DNA from: a bacterium
GTDB taxonomy: Bacteria; Sysuimicrobiota; Sysuimicrobiia; Sysuimicrobiales; Segetimicrobiaceae
Assembly: GCA_035307765.1 (NCBI GenBank)
Contig: DATGHU010000023.1
Span: 74,530 to 138,529, forward strand
Direction of reading: 5' to 3'
DNA: 64,000 bases
Part shown: positions 37,294 through 45,750 of the stretch, piece by piece
Numbering within the stretch: the first letter of the stretch is position 1
How the letters are laid out: each line of letters begins with the position of its first letter
Notes under the pieces: model-generated
The model's database searches: none
Seen by the model: the letters and a program-made list of their open reading frames with translations, nothing else
Told to the model about the DNA's origin: nothing
Position numbers and translations under genes: made by a program

Positions 37294-37839
37294 ATGCGAC
37301 GGGAACGGGGCGTGACCCTCATCGAGTTCGTCGTGATGCTGGCGATTTTGGGGCTGGTCATCGGGGGGATCTACCAGTTCGTGGTCAACGGGACCGTGGC
37401 GGCGGGAAAGACGAATAACTTCCTGCAGTCGCAGGCCCAGGTCCGCGCCGCACTGGACAACATCGTCGACGAGTCGCGGTGGGCGTCGGGCGTGACGGCC
37501 GGCACCGCCACGGCGGTCACGCTCTCGATCCCGCAGAATACCCCCTTCTCGGCGTCGAGTCCGTACACCGTGACGTTCACCTACGATCCGGTGAACCGGG
37601 TCGTGACCCGCCAGCAGAACGCCGGTCCGGCCGTGGCGATGGCCTACCTCGTCGTGGGGCAGGGGGCGTCCACGGGGTTGACGTTCATCTACTTCGACGG
37701 CGGCAACAACTCGCTCGGATCGTCGCCCACCGCCGGGCAGCTGAGCAGCATCGCTCGCCTCCGAGCGATCGTGGCCACCACCAGCGGTACGGTCACCCGG
37801 AATCTGGCGGGCGATGCGGCGCTCCGCGCCCACCCGTAG
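37294..37839 (+). CDS. Type IV pilin-like minor prepilin (PilW/PulJ-type)
   Basis: 181 residues from the ATG at 37294, which has a gggggag just upstream; an ATG at 37255 in the same frame does not. Prepilin signal RRERG|VTLIEFVVMLAILGL with a 6-residue leader and Glu at +5, then an alpha helix and a Thr/Ser/Val-rich beta C-terminus. Placed between the other minor prepilin and the large PilX/DUF4900-like gene, the usual order of minor pilins. Confidence 0.85.
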   Translation: MRRERGVTLIEFVVMLAILGLVIGGIYQFVVNGTVAAGKTNNFLQSQAQVRAALDNIVDESRWASGVTAGTATAVTLSIPQNTPFSASSPYTVTFTYDPVNRVVTRQQNAGPAVAMAYLVVGQGASTGLTFIYFDGGNNSLGSSPTAGQLSSIARLRAIVATTSGTVTRNLAGDAALRAHP

Positions 37840-37858
37840 CGTGGAGGATCCCTCACCC

Positions 37859-39880
37859 ATGTGCATCCATCGTATGCGGACGGTCCGGCGAGGAGAGCGC
37901 GGCCTTGCCATGATGTCCCTCTTGTCCATGATCTTCGTCCTCACGGTCCTCGCGACGCTCGTGCTCTATTTGAGCGGGAAGGAAACGGCGTTGAGCGCCG
38001 TCCGCCTCAACGGCGCCGAGAGCCTGTACGTCGCCGAAGGGGGGGCCTTCTCGGGGCGCGCCGCCCTGATGGCCTACATGGGCGCCTACCCGGCGGCCGT
38101 GACGTCCGTCGACCCCTCGCTCTCCACGACGACGGCGCTGGGATGGTACGCCGGCGGCACCAAAACCGCCCAGAATCCGTTTGGGGTCCTGGACTATCTC
38201 CTGACCGACGGCCAGCGGTTCTCGCTGGGCGCCTCCGCCTCGACGGCGTCGGAGACCTTCCAGGTGAACTGGGGGTTGGGCAACCCGCACCTGAAGCTCC
38301 AGACCGGCGCGGCACCGGCCAACCCGGTGGGGGCCGGGGCGTACGCCGCCTCGGTGCAGCTCCAACCGGACCCGCAGCCCGACGCGTCGTGCGCACCATT
38401 CAACACCGGGGCCTCCTGCTCGGTGCACCAGCTCGGCACCAACGACTACGAGCTCTTCTATACCTACACGGTGACCAGCGACGGCCAGCTGTCGCCGCGG
38501 TTCAAGCGTCGGGTCGTGCTCTCGGGGAACTTCAGCGTCCATCTGTTCGTCCAGACCTTTGCGCTCTACGCCCTCTTCACCGACGTGCAGAACACCCCCA
38601 CCAACAATCCGATCTGGTTCACCAACAACACGAGCTTCAACGGGCCGGTGCACACCAACGGAGAGTTCCGCTTTGCCTTCTTCCCGACGTTCACGGGGAA
38701 GGTGGAGAGCGTGAACGCGAAGGCCTGGTACAACAACGGCGGCAACCCGCTCGAGCTCTCCAACAACGAGAACGTGAACGGCGGCACCCGGGTCGACGCG
38801 CCGCTCGTCCCGCCGGATCCGAACCCGCAGGCCGCCACCCCCGCCGCGTTCACCCGCGGGGTGCCGATCATTCCGCTGCCCACCAGTCCGTTCAACCAGC
38901 AGGGGGTCGCGGTCGGCCGCAACCCCGCGGACTCCTCCGCGGTGACGACGTCGCAGATCACCTCAGCGATCCCCGAGTTGACGGGATCGGGGTCCGTGCC
39001 GAACGGGGTGTACGTTCCGGTCGTCGACGCGAACGGGAACTGCCGGTCCGACGCCGGGGAGCAGATGGCGGGCGGGGTCTACATTCAAGGGAACGTGGAT
39101 AACATGACGCTGGGCGTGAGCGGCAACACCGCCGTGTACACCCTGACGCAAGGGTCGCACACCACGACGGTCACGGTCGATCGGACGAACAACCAAACGA
39201 CCGTGAACAGCAACAACTGGATGGCCCCGCCCTCGGGGGGTTCGTGTCCGGGCGCCGCGCCCGGCCCGGCCAGCCGGACCTTTACGGGGGTGCCCAAGGG
39301 GTGGCAGGGGCCGGGCAATCCGAACGCCTCCATGATCTTCGTGAACGGCACGGTCAACGGGCTCAGCGGAACGCTTCAGCAGAACGAGCAGACGACGATC
39401 GCCGCGGCTGGGACGATCACGATCACGGGGAACATCCAGTACCAGATCCCCCCCAACCCGGCGGACCCGACGTCCAACCCGACGAACGTCCTGGGGATCT
39501 ACTCGGCGGGCGGCGACATCGTGGTCGGCCCCTCGGCTCCCAACGACCTGATCATCCAGGCGGTGCTGATGGCCGGGAACTCCGGCAACTCCTACAACAG
39601 CTCGGTCAACGTCGCGAACTACAGCTCGGGCAGCCCGCGCGGCAGCGTCAACTTGCTCGGCGGGTTGATCGAGAAGTACTACGGTCCCTTCGGCACCTTC
39701 AATGCATCCACCGGGACCCAGCAGACCGGGTACGGTCGTGCCTTCACCTACGACACGCGGATGGGTCGCGGGTTCACCCCGCCGTACTTCCCGACGACCG
39801 GCCTCTTCGTGATCACCGACGGGACGACGCTGCCGCTGGCAGGGGCCAAGCCGACCTGGCGCGAGGCGACCCCTCCGTAG
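37859..39880 (+). CDS. Large PilX-N/DUF4900-like pilus-associated protein
   Basis: 673 residues from the ATG at 37859, 11 bp after a ggagg; earlier starts run into the previous gene. N-terminus MRTVRRGERGLAMMSLLSMIFVL resembles PilX (class III-like helix without a strict Glu+5). A long extracellular region rich in Asn, Thr, Gly and Pro follows, with NPIWFTNNTSFNGPVHTNG typical of DUF4900 proteins seen in Deinococcus-like and Armatimonadota-like bacteria. Probably a surface-exposed, pilus tip or adhesin-like component. Function inferred from context. Confidence 0.75.
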   Translation: MCIHRMRTVRRGERGLAMMSLLSMIFVLTVLATLVLYLSGKETALSAVRLNGAESLYVAEGGAFSGRAALMAYMGAYPAAVTSVDPSLSTTTALGWYAGGTKTAQNPFGVLDYLLTDGQRFSLGASASTASETFQVNWGLGNPHLKLQTGAAPANPVGAGAYAASVQLQPDPQPDASCAPFNTGASCSVHQLGTNDYELFYTYTVTSDGQLSPRFKRRVVLSGNFSVHLFVQTFALYALFTDVQNTPTNNPIWFTNNTSFNGPVHTNGEFRFAFFPTFTGKVESVNAKAWYNNGGNPLELSNNENVNGGTRVDAPLVPPDPNPQAATPAAFTRGVPIIPLPTSPFNQQGVAVGRNPADSSAVTTSQITSAIPELTGSGSVPNGVYVPVVDANGNCRSDAGEQMAGGVYIQGNVDNMTLGVSGNTAVYTLTQGSHTTTVTVDRTNNQTTVNSNNWMAPPSGGSCPGAAPGPASRTFTGVPKGWQGPGNPNASMIFVNGTVNGLSGTLQQNEQTTIAAAGTITITGNIQYQIPPNPADPTSNPTNVLGIYSAGGDIVVGPSAPNDLIIQAVLMAGNSGNSYNSSVNVANYSSGSPRGSVNLLGGLIEKYYGPFGTFNASTGTQQTGYGRAFTYDTRMGRGFTPPYFPTTGLFVITDGTTLPLAGAKPTWREATPP

Positions 39881-39905
39881 GGCCCGAACGGTCCTGGAGG
39901 ATCCC

Positions 39906-40337
39906 ATGAGGCGCTGGCACTCGGAACGCGGGTTTACGATGCTCGAAATGACGGTCGTGATCGTGATCGCGACCATCCTCATCGCCTTGAGTTACACCTC
40001 CTGGCAGGGATACACCGCGCAGCAGCGCCTCCGGTTTGGCGCCATGCAGGTGGCCACCGACCTGCGGGAAGCGGAGGAGCGGGCGAAGGCCGAGCGCGCC
40101 CAGTACACCATCATGTTTACCGGATCGTCCTCAGGGTACCGCATCCAGCGGACCAGCGGGGGGTTCACCGAGAACGCCTCGCTGCCGACGGGGGTCAGCC
40201 CGCAGGCCTCGGACACCGTGACGTTCACTCCCTTCGGACAGCCCGATGCGGCCCACACCGTTACGTTACAGAACGCGGCCGGTACCCGCACGGCATCGAT
40301 CGATACCGTGGGAGGCATCACTTACCAGGGACCCTGA
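39906..40337 (+). CDS. GspH/FimT-type prepilin
   Basis: 143 residues. Leader MRRWHSERG|FTMLEMTVVIVIATILIAL with Glu at +5, then the GspH/FimT-like region (LRFGAMQVATDLREAEERAKAER). A ggaggatccc Shine-Dalgarno matches that of the gene before it. Last gene of the riboswitch-led minor pilin operon; a strong hairpin follows at 40363-40399. Confidence 0.85.
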   Translation: MRRWHSERGFTMLEMTVVIVIATILIALSYTSWQGYTAQQRLRFGAMQVATDLREAEERAKAERAQYTIMFTGSSSGYRIQRTSGGFTENASLPTGVSPQASDTVTFTPFGQPDAAHTVTLQNAAGTRTASIDTVGGITYQGP

Positions 40338-40362
40338 TCAGCCGTTTCGCCTTCCGGCGTCG

Positions 40363-40399
40363 CGAGGGGCGCCCCCGTTGCTGATCGGGGCGCCCCTCG
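40363..40399 (+). terminator. 13-bp perfect hairpin ending the pilin operon and spanning the rpsU promoter
   Basis: A perfect 13-bp GC-rich stem (40363-40375 with 40387-40399) and an 11-nt loop. It lacks a T tract, but its position fits termination of the pilin operon. The -35 box of rpsU falls in the loop and its -10 box begins two bases after the stem. Confidence 0.6.
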
Positions 40400-40407
40400 T
40401 GTATAAT
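40378..40407 (+). promoter_or_regulatory. Promoter of rpsU
   Basis: TTGCTG (40378-40383), 18-bp spacer, consensus TATAAT (40402-40407), about 42 bp before the start codon. The -35 lies in the loop of a strong hairpin. Confidence 0.7.
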
Positions 40408-40448
40408 GGCTTCATTGTAATGTAGCCGCGTATGCTGGAGGTGGATTC

Positions 40449-40616
40449 TTGACCGAGGTGCGGGTCGGCAAGGATGAGACGCTGGACAGCGCCCTGCGAC
40501 GGTTCAAGCGTCAGGTCAAGAGGTCCGGAATCCTCACAGACGCGAAGCGGCACGAACACTACGAGAAGCCTAGCGCAAAGCGGCGCCGCCGCGCGGCTCG
40601 ACGCAAGCGATTCTAG
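40449..40616 (+). CDS. rpsU: 30S ribosomal protein S21
   Basis: 55 residues starting at a TTG (MTEVRVGKDETLDSALRRF) with a ggaggtgg Shine-Dalgarno. Conserved S21 pattern: ETLDSALRRFKRQVKRSGIL, then HEHYEKPSAKRRRR and a basic tail ending RRKRF. S21 helps mRNA start-site pairing. The non-ATG start and short length make it easy to miss. It stands alone between the pilin operon and a Nudix gene. Confidence 0.92.
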   Translation: MTEVRVGKDETLDSALRRFKRQVKRSGILTDAKRHEHYEKPSAKRRRRAARRKRF

Positions 40617-40751
40617 GCCTCAGGCCTCCCTCCATCTGCTCCCGGCGAAGGATCGTTCCGCTCCCGGTGGGGGCGTCGGCGCGGGCACCGGTCGAGCATG
40701 CCCGCCGGGTCCTTGCCGTTTGAGCGCGGCGGAAAGGAAAGGAGTGTAGCC

Positions 40752-41261
40752 GTGCGGCAGCCGGCCCGGAAAGTCAAACGGGCGCACAGCGCCGGCGGGG
40801 TGGTGTTCCGCCGGTCGCCGCCGGACGCCGCGGCTGAGGTGCGGATCCTGCTCCTTCAGCACGAGGCCGGCAAGTGGATGCTCCCCAAGGGCACGATTGA
40901 AACCGGCGAGACCCCCGAGGCCGTCGCCCTGCGCGAGGTGGCCGAGGAAACGGGGCTGCACAACGTCCGGATCGTCCGCGATCTCGGCGAGGAGCGCTAC
41001 CTCTTTTTTTGGAAGACCGAGGACACCTATTACGACAAGACCGTGCACTATTACCTAATGGAGTTTCTCGGCGGGGAAGAGACCTGCCCTCAGCGCGAGG
41101 AAGGGTTCGTCCGCTGCGACTGGGTATCGGTCGCGGAGGCGCTGGAGCGGATCAAGTACAAAGAGACCCGTGAGGTGGTCCGGAGGGCGGAGGTGGTCCT
41201 CTCGGCCGCGGATGTCCCGGCGGCCCCCCCGGGGGTCTATCATGGTCCCGCCTCGTCCTAA
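40752..41261 (+). CDS. Nudix hydrolase
   Basis: 169 residues from a GTG with an aaggagtg Shine-Dalgarno. The Nudix box GTIETGETPEAVALREVAEETGL (about 47-69, given here as its key pattern GxxxxxExxxxxxxREVAEE) is complete. It resembles the ADP-ribose/diadenosine-polyphosphate group, with a HSAGGVVFRR start and a KTVHYYLMEF strand. Substrate unassigned. Overlaps the aminotransferase start by 20 bp. Confidence 0.86.
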   Translation: MRQPARKVKRAHSAGGVVFRRSPPDAAAEVRILLLQHEAGKWMLPKGTIETGETPEAVALREVAEETGLHNVRIVRDLGEERYLFFWKTEDTYYDKTVHYYLMEFLGGEETCPQREEGFVRCDWVSVAEALERIKYKETREVVRRAEVVLSAADVPAAPPGVYHGPASS

Positions 41262-42576
41262 GCCCGAGTCCCCACCCGCCTTCATCTTTCCGGAGGGGGC
41301 GGCACGCGCGCAGGTGATCGCGCAGACGCTGGAAGGGTACCGTCGCTACCTCAACCCCGGACTGGCCCGGCTCTTTCAGTTTGGCGGCGTGGACACGGTC
41401 GAATGGGCGGCCGAAGGCTCTCTGGTGTGGGACATCCACGGCCGCGAGTACATCGACTGCGCATGCGGCCCGGCCATCTTCAACATCGGGCACCGCCATC
41501 CGCGGGTGCTGGCGGCGGTGCGTGATCAGCTCGATCGGATTCCGATGTCCGTCCGCACGATGCCGAGCGCCCCCCAGGCGGATCTGGCCCGTCGATTGGC
41601 GCAGCTCACCCCCGGCGACCTGCAGTACAGCTTCTTCTGCAACAGCGGGGCGGAGGCCAACGAAGGGGCGATCAAGCTGGCCCGATTGGCGACCGGCCGG
41701 ACCGGGATCGTGGCGATGGAGGAAGCATTTCACGGCAAGACCCTGGGGGCGCTGTCGGCCACCGGACGGGCCTACTACCGGGACCCCTTCCAGCCGCTCG
41801 TGCCGGGGTTCACCCATGTGCCCTTTGGGGATGCGGAGGCGGTGGAGCGGGCGGTCGGCCCGACGACCGCGGCGGTGATGCTCGAGCCGATCCAGGGGGA
41901 GGCCGGGGTGATCGTGCCTCCGTCGGGCTACCTCCGCGCGGTGCGGGAGATCTGCGACCGGCGTGGGGTGCTCTTGATCGTCGATGAGATCCAGACCGGC
42001 CTGGGCCGAACCGGCCGGTTGTTCTGCGTCGAGCACGAGGGCGTCGTCCCGGACCTCCTGACGCTGGCGAAGGCCCTCGGCGGGGGAGTGATGCCGATCG
42101 GCGCATTCATCGGCCGCCCCGCCGTCTGGGAGCGCTTGCGGCGGGATCCGTACATCCATTCCTCGACCTTCGGCGGGAACCCGCTGGCGTGCCGGGCGGC
42201 GGTCGCCACCCTCGAGGTGCTGACCGAGGAACGCCTCGCCGATCGCGCCGAGCCGCTGGGCGCGCAGTTCCTCCGCCGGCTGCGCGAGATTCAGGATCGG
42301 CACCCCCGGATTGTGAAAGAGGTCCGCGGCCGCGGCCTGATGCTCGGGGTGGAGTTCGCCCACCGCGACTACGCCCTGATGACCTCCGCCGAGGCGGGGC
42401 ACCGTGGGGTCATCACCTTCTACACGCTCAATAACCCGAACGTGATCCGCATCGCGCCCCCGCTTGTGATCACGCCCGAATTGATCGACCGGGCCGCCGA
42501 GGGGATTGACGGAGCGGTCGCGGAGGCCGAACGCCTGCTGGGCTCGGTCGCGGCGGCCGCCGACAGCGGATCGTGA
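41242..42576 (+). CDS. Class III PLP aminotransferase (putrescine/ornithine type)
   Basis: 444 residues from the ATG at 41242. Class III signatures: GREYIDCACGPAIFNIGHRHP, FFCNSGAEANEGAIKLAR, VDEIQTGLGRTG and the PLP-lysine in TLAKALGGGVMPIGAF. The N-terminal extension ending in LNPGLARLFQFGG resembles putrescine aminotransferase (PatA/YgjG) more than acetylornithine transaminase. It could remove putrescine, tying it to the polyamine operon about 5 kb upstream, but the substrate is not proven. One-base overlap with alaS. Confidence 0.85.
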   Translation: MVPPRPKPESPPAFIFPEGAARAQVIAQTLEGYRRYLNPGLARLFQFGGVDTVEWAAEGSLVWDIHGREYIDCACGPAIFNIGHRHPRVLAAVRDQLDRIPMSVRTMPSAPQADLARRLAQLTPGDLQYSFFCNSGAEANEGAIKLARLATGRTGIVAMEEAFHGKTLGALSATGRAYYRDPFQPLVPGFTHVPFGDAEAVERAVGPTTAAVMLEPIQGEAGVIVPPSGYLRAVREICDRRGVLLIVDEIQTGLGRTGRLFCVEHEGVVPDLLTLAKALGGGVMPIGAFIGRPAVWERLRRDPYIHSSTFGGNPLACRAAVATLEVLTEERLADRAEPLGAQFLRRLREIQDRHPRIVKEVRGRGLMLGVEFAHRDYALMTSAEAGHRGVITFYTLNNPNVIRIAPPLVITPELIDRAAEGIDGAVAEAERLLGSVAAAADSGS

Positions 42577-45236
42577 TGCGCGCCGACGAGGTCCGGGAGG
42601 CCTTCCTCCGCTACTTTGAGGGCCAAGGACACACCCGGGTCCCCAGCGCCTCGCTCATCCCGGCGGGGGATCCGACGTTGCTCTTCACCAACGCCGGGAT
42701 GGTCCAGTTCAAGGACGCGTTCTTGGGTTTGGAGCGTCGATCCTACCGGCGCGCCACCACCGTCCAGAAGTGTATGCGGGTCAGCGGGAAGCACAACGAC
42801 CTGGAGAACGTGGGCCCGTCCCCCCGGCACCACACCTTCTTCGAGATGCTCGGCAACTTCAGCTTCGGCGACTACTTCAAGCACGACGCCGCGCGGTTCG
42901 CCTGGGAACTGACGACCGGCGACCTGCGGATCCCCGCCGACCGCCTGGTGCCGACGGTGCTGGAAGGGGACGACGAGGCGGCGGCGGCGTGGGCCGCGCT
43001 CGGCGTCCCGCGGGAACGGATCGTGGCGATGGGGGAGGCGACGAACTTTTGGATGATGGGCGACGTGGGACCCTGCGGCCCCACGAGCGAGCTGCACTAC
43101 GACTGGGGTCCCGCGGCGTGCACCTGCGGCCGGCCCGACTGCGGCGTCGCCCTCGACAACGGGTGCGGTCGATGGTTGGAGTTCTGGAACCTGGTGTTCA
43201 TGCAGTTCGACCAGGCGGCCGACGGGACGCGGACGCCGCTGCCGCAGCCGGGGGTCGACACGGGGATGGGGCTGGAGCGGATCGTGTCGATCATCCAGGG
43301 GGTCCGGAGCAACTACGACACCGATCTGTTCCTGCCGCTCCTGGACGGCATTCAGCGGTTGCTCGCCCACACGGACGCGGAACGCGCCGCCCAGGCCGTG
43401 GCGTACCGGGTCCTCGCCGACCACGGCCGCGCGATGACGTTCCTCGTCGCCGACGGCGTCGTCCCCGACAACGAAGGCCGGGGCTACGTCCTGCGCATGA
43501 TCATGCGCCGCGCCATCCGGTTCGCCAGGCGGGCCGGAGCCTCCGGCTCGTTCCTGGGGGGGCTGGCCGATCTCGTCATCGCGACGATGCGCGGGGCCTA
43601 TCCGGAACTCGTGGGCCACGCCCCCTTTATCCGCGAGGCGCTGACCGCCGAGGAGGATCGGTTCCAGCAGACCTTGGACGCGGGTCTGGGCCGGCTCGAT
43701 GACCTGATCGCGGACACCCGGCGCCGGGGCGCGGCCGTCCTCCCGGGAGCGGAGGTCTTTCGGCTGTACGATACCTACGGCTTCCCGCCCGATCTCACCC
43801 GCGATGTTGCGCGCGAGCAGGGGATCGAGATCGACGAGGCCGGATTCACCGCCGAACGGGCCCGGCAGCAGGAACGCTCGCGCGCCTCGCCGGCGTTCCA
43901 GTCCGATGGGACCGAGCGCGCCGCCTACGCGGCGTTGCGGGACGGGGGCGCCGCAAGTGAGTTTCTCGGGTACGACGCGCTCGGTGCGGCAGGGCGGGTG
44001 CTGGCCCTCCTCCGCGCCGGCGCCCGCGTTCCCGCCGCCGGGGCAGGGGAGGCCGTGGAGGTGGTCTGCGATCGGACCCCCTTCTACCCCGAGTCCGGCG
44101 GGCAGGTGGGCGACGCCGGCGAGATCCGCACGCCGCGCGGCGTGGTGGAGGTGACGGACACGCAGCGTCCGGTTCCGGGGCTCGTGGTCCACCACGGCCG
44201 GGTGGTTCGCGGGGAGGTGAAGGAGGGGGAGACCGCAGAGCTCCGTGTGGACGCCCGCCGCCGTCACGACATCATGCGCAACCATACCGCCACCCACCTC
44301 CTGCACCGCGCCCTGCGAGAGATCCTGGGCGAGCATGCCCGCCAGGCCGGATCGCTGGTCGCCCCCGACCGCCTGCGGTTCGACTTCCTCCACCTCCGGC
44401 CGGTGTCCCCCGCGGAGCGCGAGCGGGTCGAGGCGCGGGTCAACGAGCAGGTGCTCGCGGCCCTCCCGGTCCGGACGGACGTGATGGCCTACCGGGAGGC
44501 GGTGGCGACCGGGGCGATGGCCCTCTTCAATGAAAAGTACGGGGATCGGGTGCGGGTGGTGAGCATCGACGGCTACAGCCGGGAGTTGTGCGGGGGCACG
44601 CACGTCGGCACCACCGCGGAGATCGGCCTGTTCTTGATCGCGTCGGAGTCATCGGTGGGCAGCGGGGTCCGCCGCATCGAGGCCCTGACGGGCCGCGCGG
44701 CGGCGGCGCGGGCACACGGGGATCAGGAGATGCTCCGGGCCGCGGCCGAGGCGTTGCGGGTGGCGGTGCCGGAAGTCCCGGAGCGGGTCCGGCACCTCAT
44801 CGACCGCGTCCGCACCCTGGAGCACGAGGCCCAATCGACTCACGCCCGAGCGACGGTGCCGGACCTCGAGACGCTGGTGCGGGACGCCCCACAGGTCCAG
44901 GGCGTCGCCGTAGTGGGGCTCGCCAGCCGGGGAGCGGATCAGGCGGCGCTGCGCTCGCTCGGCGATCGCGTCAAGGCACGGCTGCGTGCCGGGGTGGTCG
45001 TGGCGGCGTCCGCCGGGGCCGACCGGGTCGATGTCGTGGTGATGGCGACCCCCGACGCGGTGGCGCGCGGCGCTCAGGCCGGCAGGGTGATGGCGGTGCT
45101 CAACCGGCGGCTGGGGACCCGTGGCGGCGGACGTCCCGAACTGGCCCAGGGAGGCGGAGGGGATCCTGCCGCCCTCGACGCGGTGATGGCGGACCTGCCG
45201 GCCGTCGTGCGCGAGGCGCTGGTGGCCGGGGGGTAG
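42576..45236 (+). CDS. alaS: Alanyl-tRNA synthetase
   Basis: 886 residues from ATG 42576 (a GTG sits one codon earlier). Class II catalytic domain with LLFTNAGMVQFKDAFLG, RHHTFFEMLGNFSFGDYFK (motif 2), and TGMGLERI (motif 3); the editing domain has HxxxH (NHTATHLLHRAL) and CGGTHV with the fourth ligand; DHHA1 C-terminal domain follows. Charges tRNA-Ala, whose gene lies earlier in the window. Followed by ruvX 7 bp away, a common pairing. Confidence 0.96.
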   Translation: MRADEVREAFLRYFEGQGHTRVPSASLIPAGDPTLLFTNAGMVQFKDAFLGLERRSYRRATTVQKCMRVSGKHNDLENVGPSPRHHTFFEMLGNFSFGDYFKHDAARFAWELTTGDLRIPADRLVPTVLEGDDEAAAAWAALGVPRERIVAMGEATNFWMMGDVGPCGPTSELHYDWGPAACTCGRPDCGVALDNGCGRWLEFWNLVFMQFDQAADGTRTPLPQPGVDTGMGLERIVSIIQGVRSNYDTDLFLPLLDGIQRLLAHTDAERAAQAVAYRVLADHGRAMTFLVADGVVPDNEGRGYVLRMIMRRAIRFARRAGASGSFLGGLADLVIATMRGAYPELVGHAPFIREALTAEEDRFQQTLDAGLGRLDDLIADTRRRGAAVLPGAEVFRLYDTYGFPPDLTRDVAREQGIEIDEAGFTAERARQQERSRASPAFQSDGTERAAYAALRDGGAASEFLGYDALGAAGRVLALLRAGARVPAAGAGEAVEVVCDRTPFYPESGGQVGDAGEIRTPRGVVEVTDTQRPVPGLVVHHGRVVRGEVKEGETAELRVDARRRHDIMRNHTATHLLHRALREILGEHARQAGSLVAPDRLRFDFLHLRPVSPAERERVEARVNEQVLAALPVRTDVMAYREAVATGAMALFNEKYGDRVRVVSIDGYSRELCGGTHVGTTAEIGLFLIASESSVGSGVRRIEALTGRAAAARAHGDQEMLRAAAEALRVAVPEVPERVRHLIDRVRTLEHEAQSTHARATVPDLETLVRDAPQVQGVAVVGLASRGADQAALRSLGDRVKARLRAGVVVAASAGADRVDVVVMATPDAVARGAQAGRVMAVLNRRLGTRGGGRPELAQGGGGDPAALDAVMADLPAVVREALVAGG

Positions 45237-45243
45237 ACCGCCG

Positions 45244-45750
45244 ATGAGCCGGGTGCTGGGGCTGGATTTGGGAACGCGCCGGATCGGGGTGGCGCTCAGC
45301 GACCCCACCGGAACCGTGGCGGCCCCGCTGCAGACGATCGCGCACGCGGCGCTGCACAAGGACCTGGCGGAGGCCGCGGCCCTGGCCAGGGCCTACGCCG
45401 TGGACCGCATCGTCATCGGATGGCCGCGCAACATGGACGGCAGCGTCGGCCCCGCGGCGCGCCGGGCGGAGGCGTTTGCTCGGGCGCTCCGCCGGCTGGT
45501 CGGAGTCCCCGTCGATCTCTGGGATGAGCGTCTGTCGACGGCCGCCGCGGAACGGGCGCTGATCGAGTCGAACGCCCGGCGCGACCACCGGCGCGCGGTA
45601 CGAGACCGGGTTGCGGCGGCGTTGATCGTCCAGGCCTACCTCGAGGCCCGGCCGTGGGAGAAGGAGAAGGCGACGGCTCTTCCCACCCCCGAACGCTCGG
45701 AAGGGCGGCGGGGGTCCGGGGTCGGTCCCGCCGACGAGCCCGCTAGCTGA
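45244..45750 (+). CDS. ruvX: Putative pre-16S rRNA nuclease RuvX (YqgF)
   Basis: 168 residues. RNase-H-like core: GLDLGTRRIGVALSD (1-20 region, catalytic Asp), VIGWPRNMDGSVG (about 58-70), WDERLSTAAAE (about 96-106) and the later D in RDRVAAALIV. The last 25 residues are a disordered tail. It trims the 5' end of 16S rRNA. Converges with the coiled-coil gene; the stops overlap by 8 bp. Confidence 0.93.
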   Translation: MSRVLGLDLGTRRIGVALSDPTGTVAAPLQTIAHAALHKDLAEAAALARAYAVDRIVIGWPRNMDGSVGPAARRAEAFARALRRLVGVPVDLWDERLSTAAAERALIESNARRDHRRAVRDRVAAALIVQAYLEARPWEKEKATALPTPERSEGRRGSGVGPADEPAS

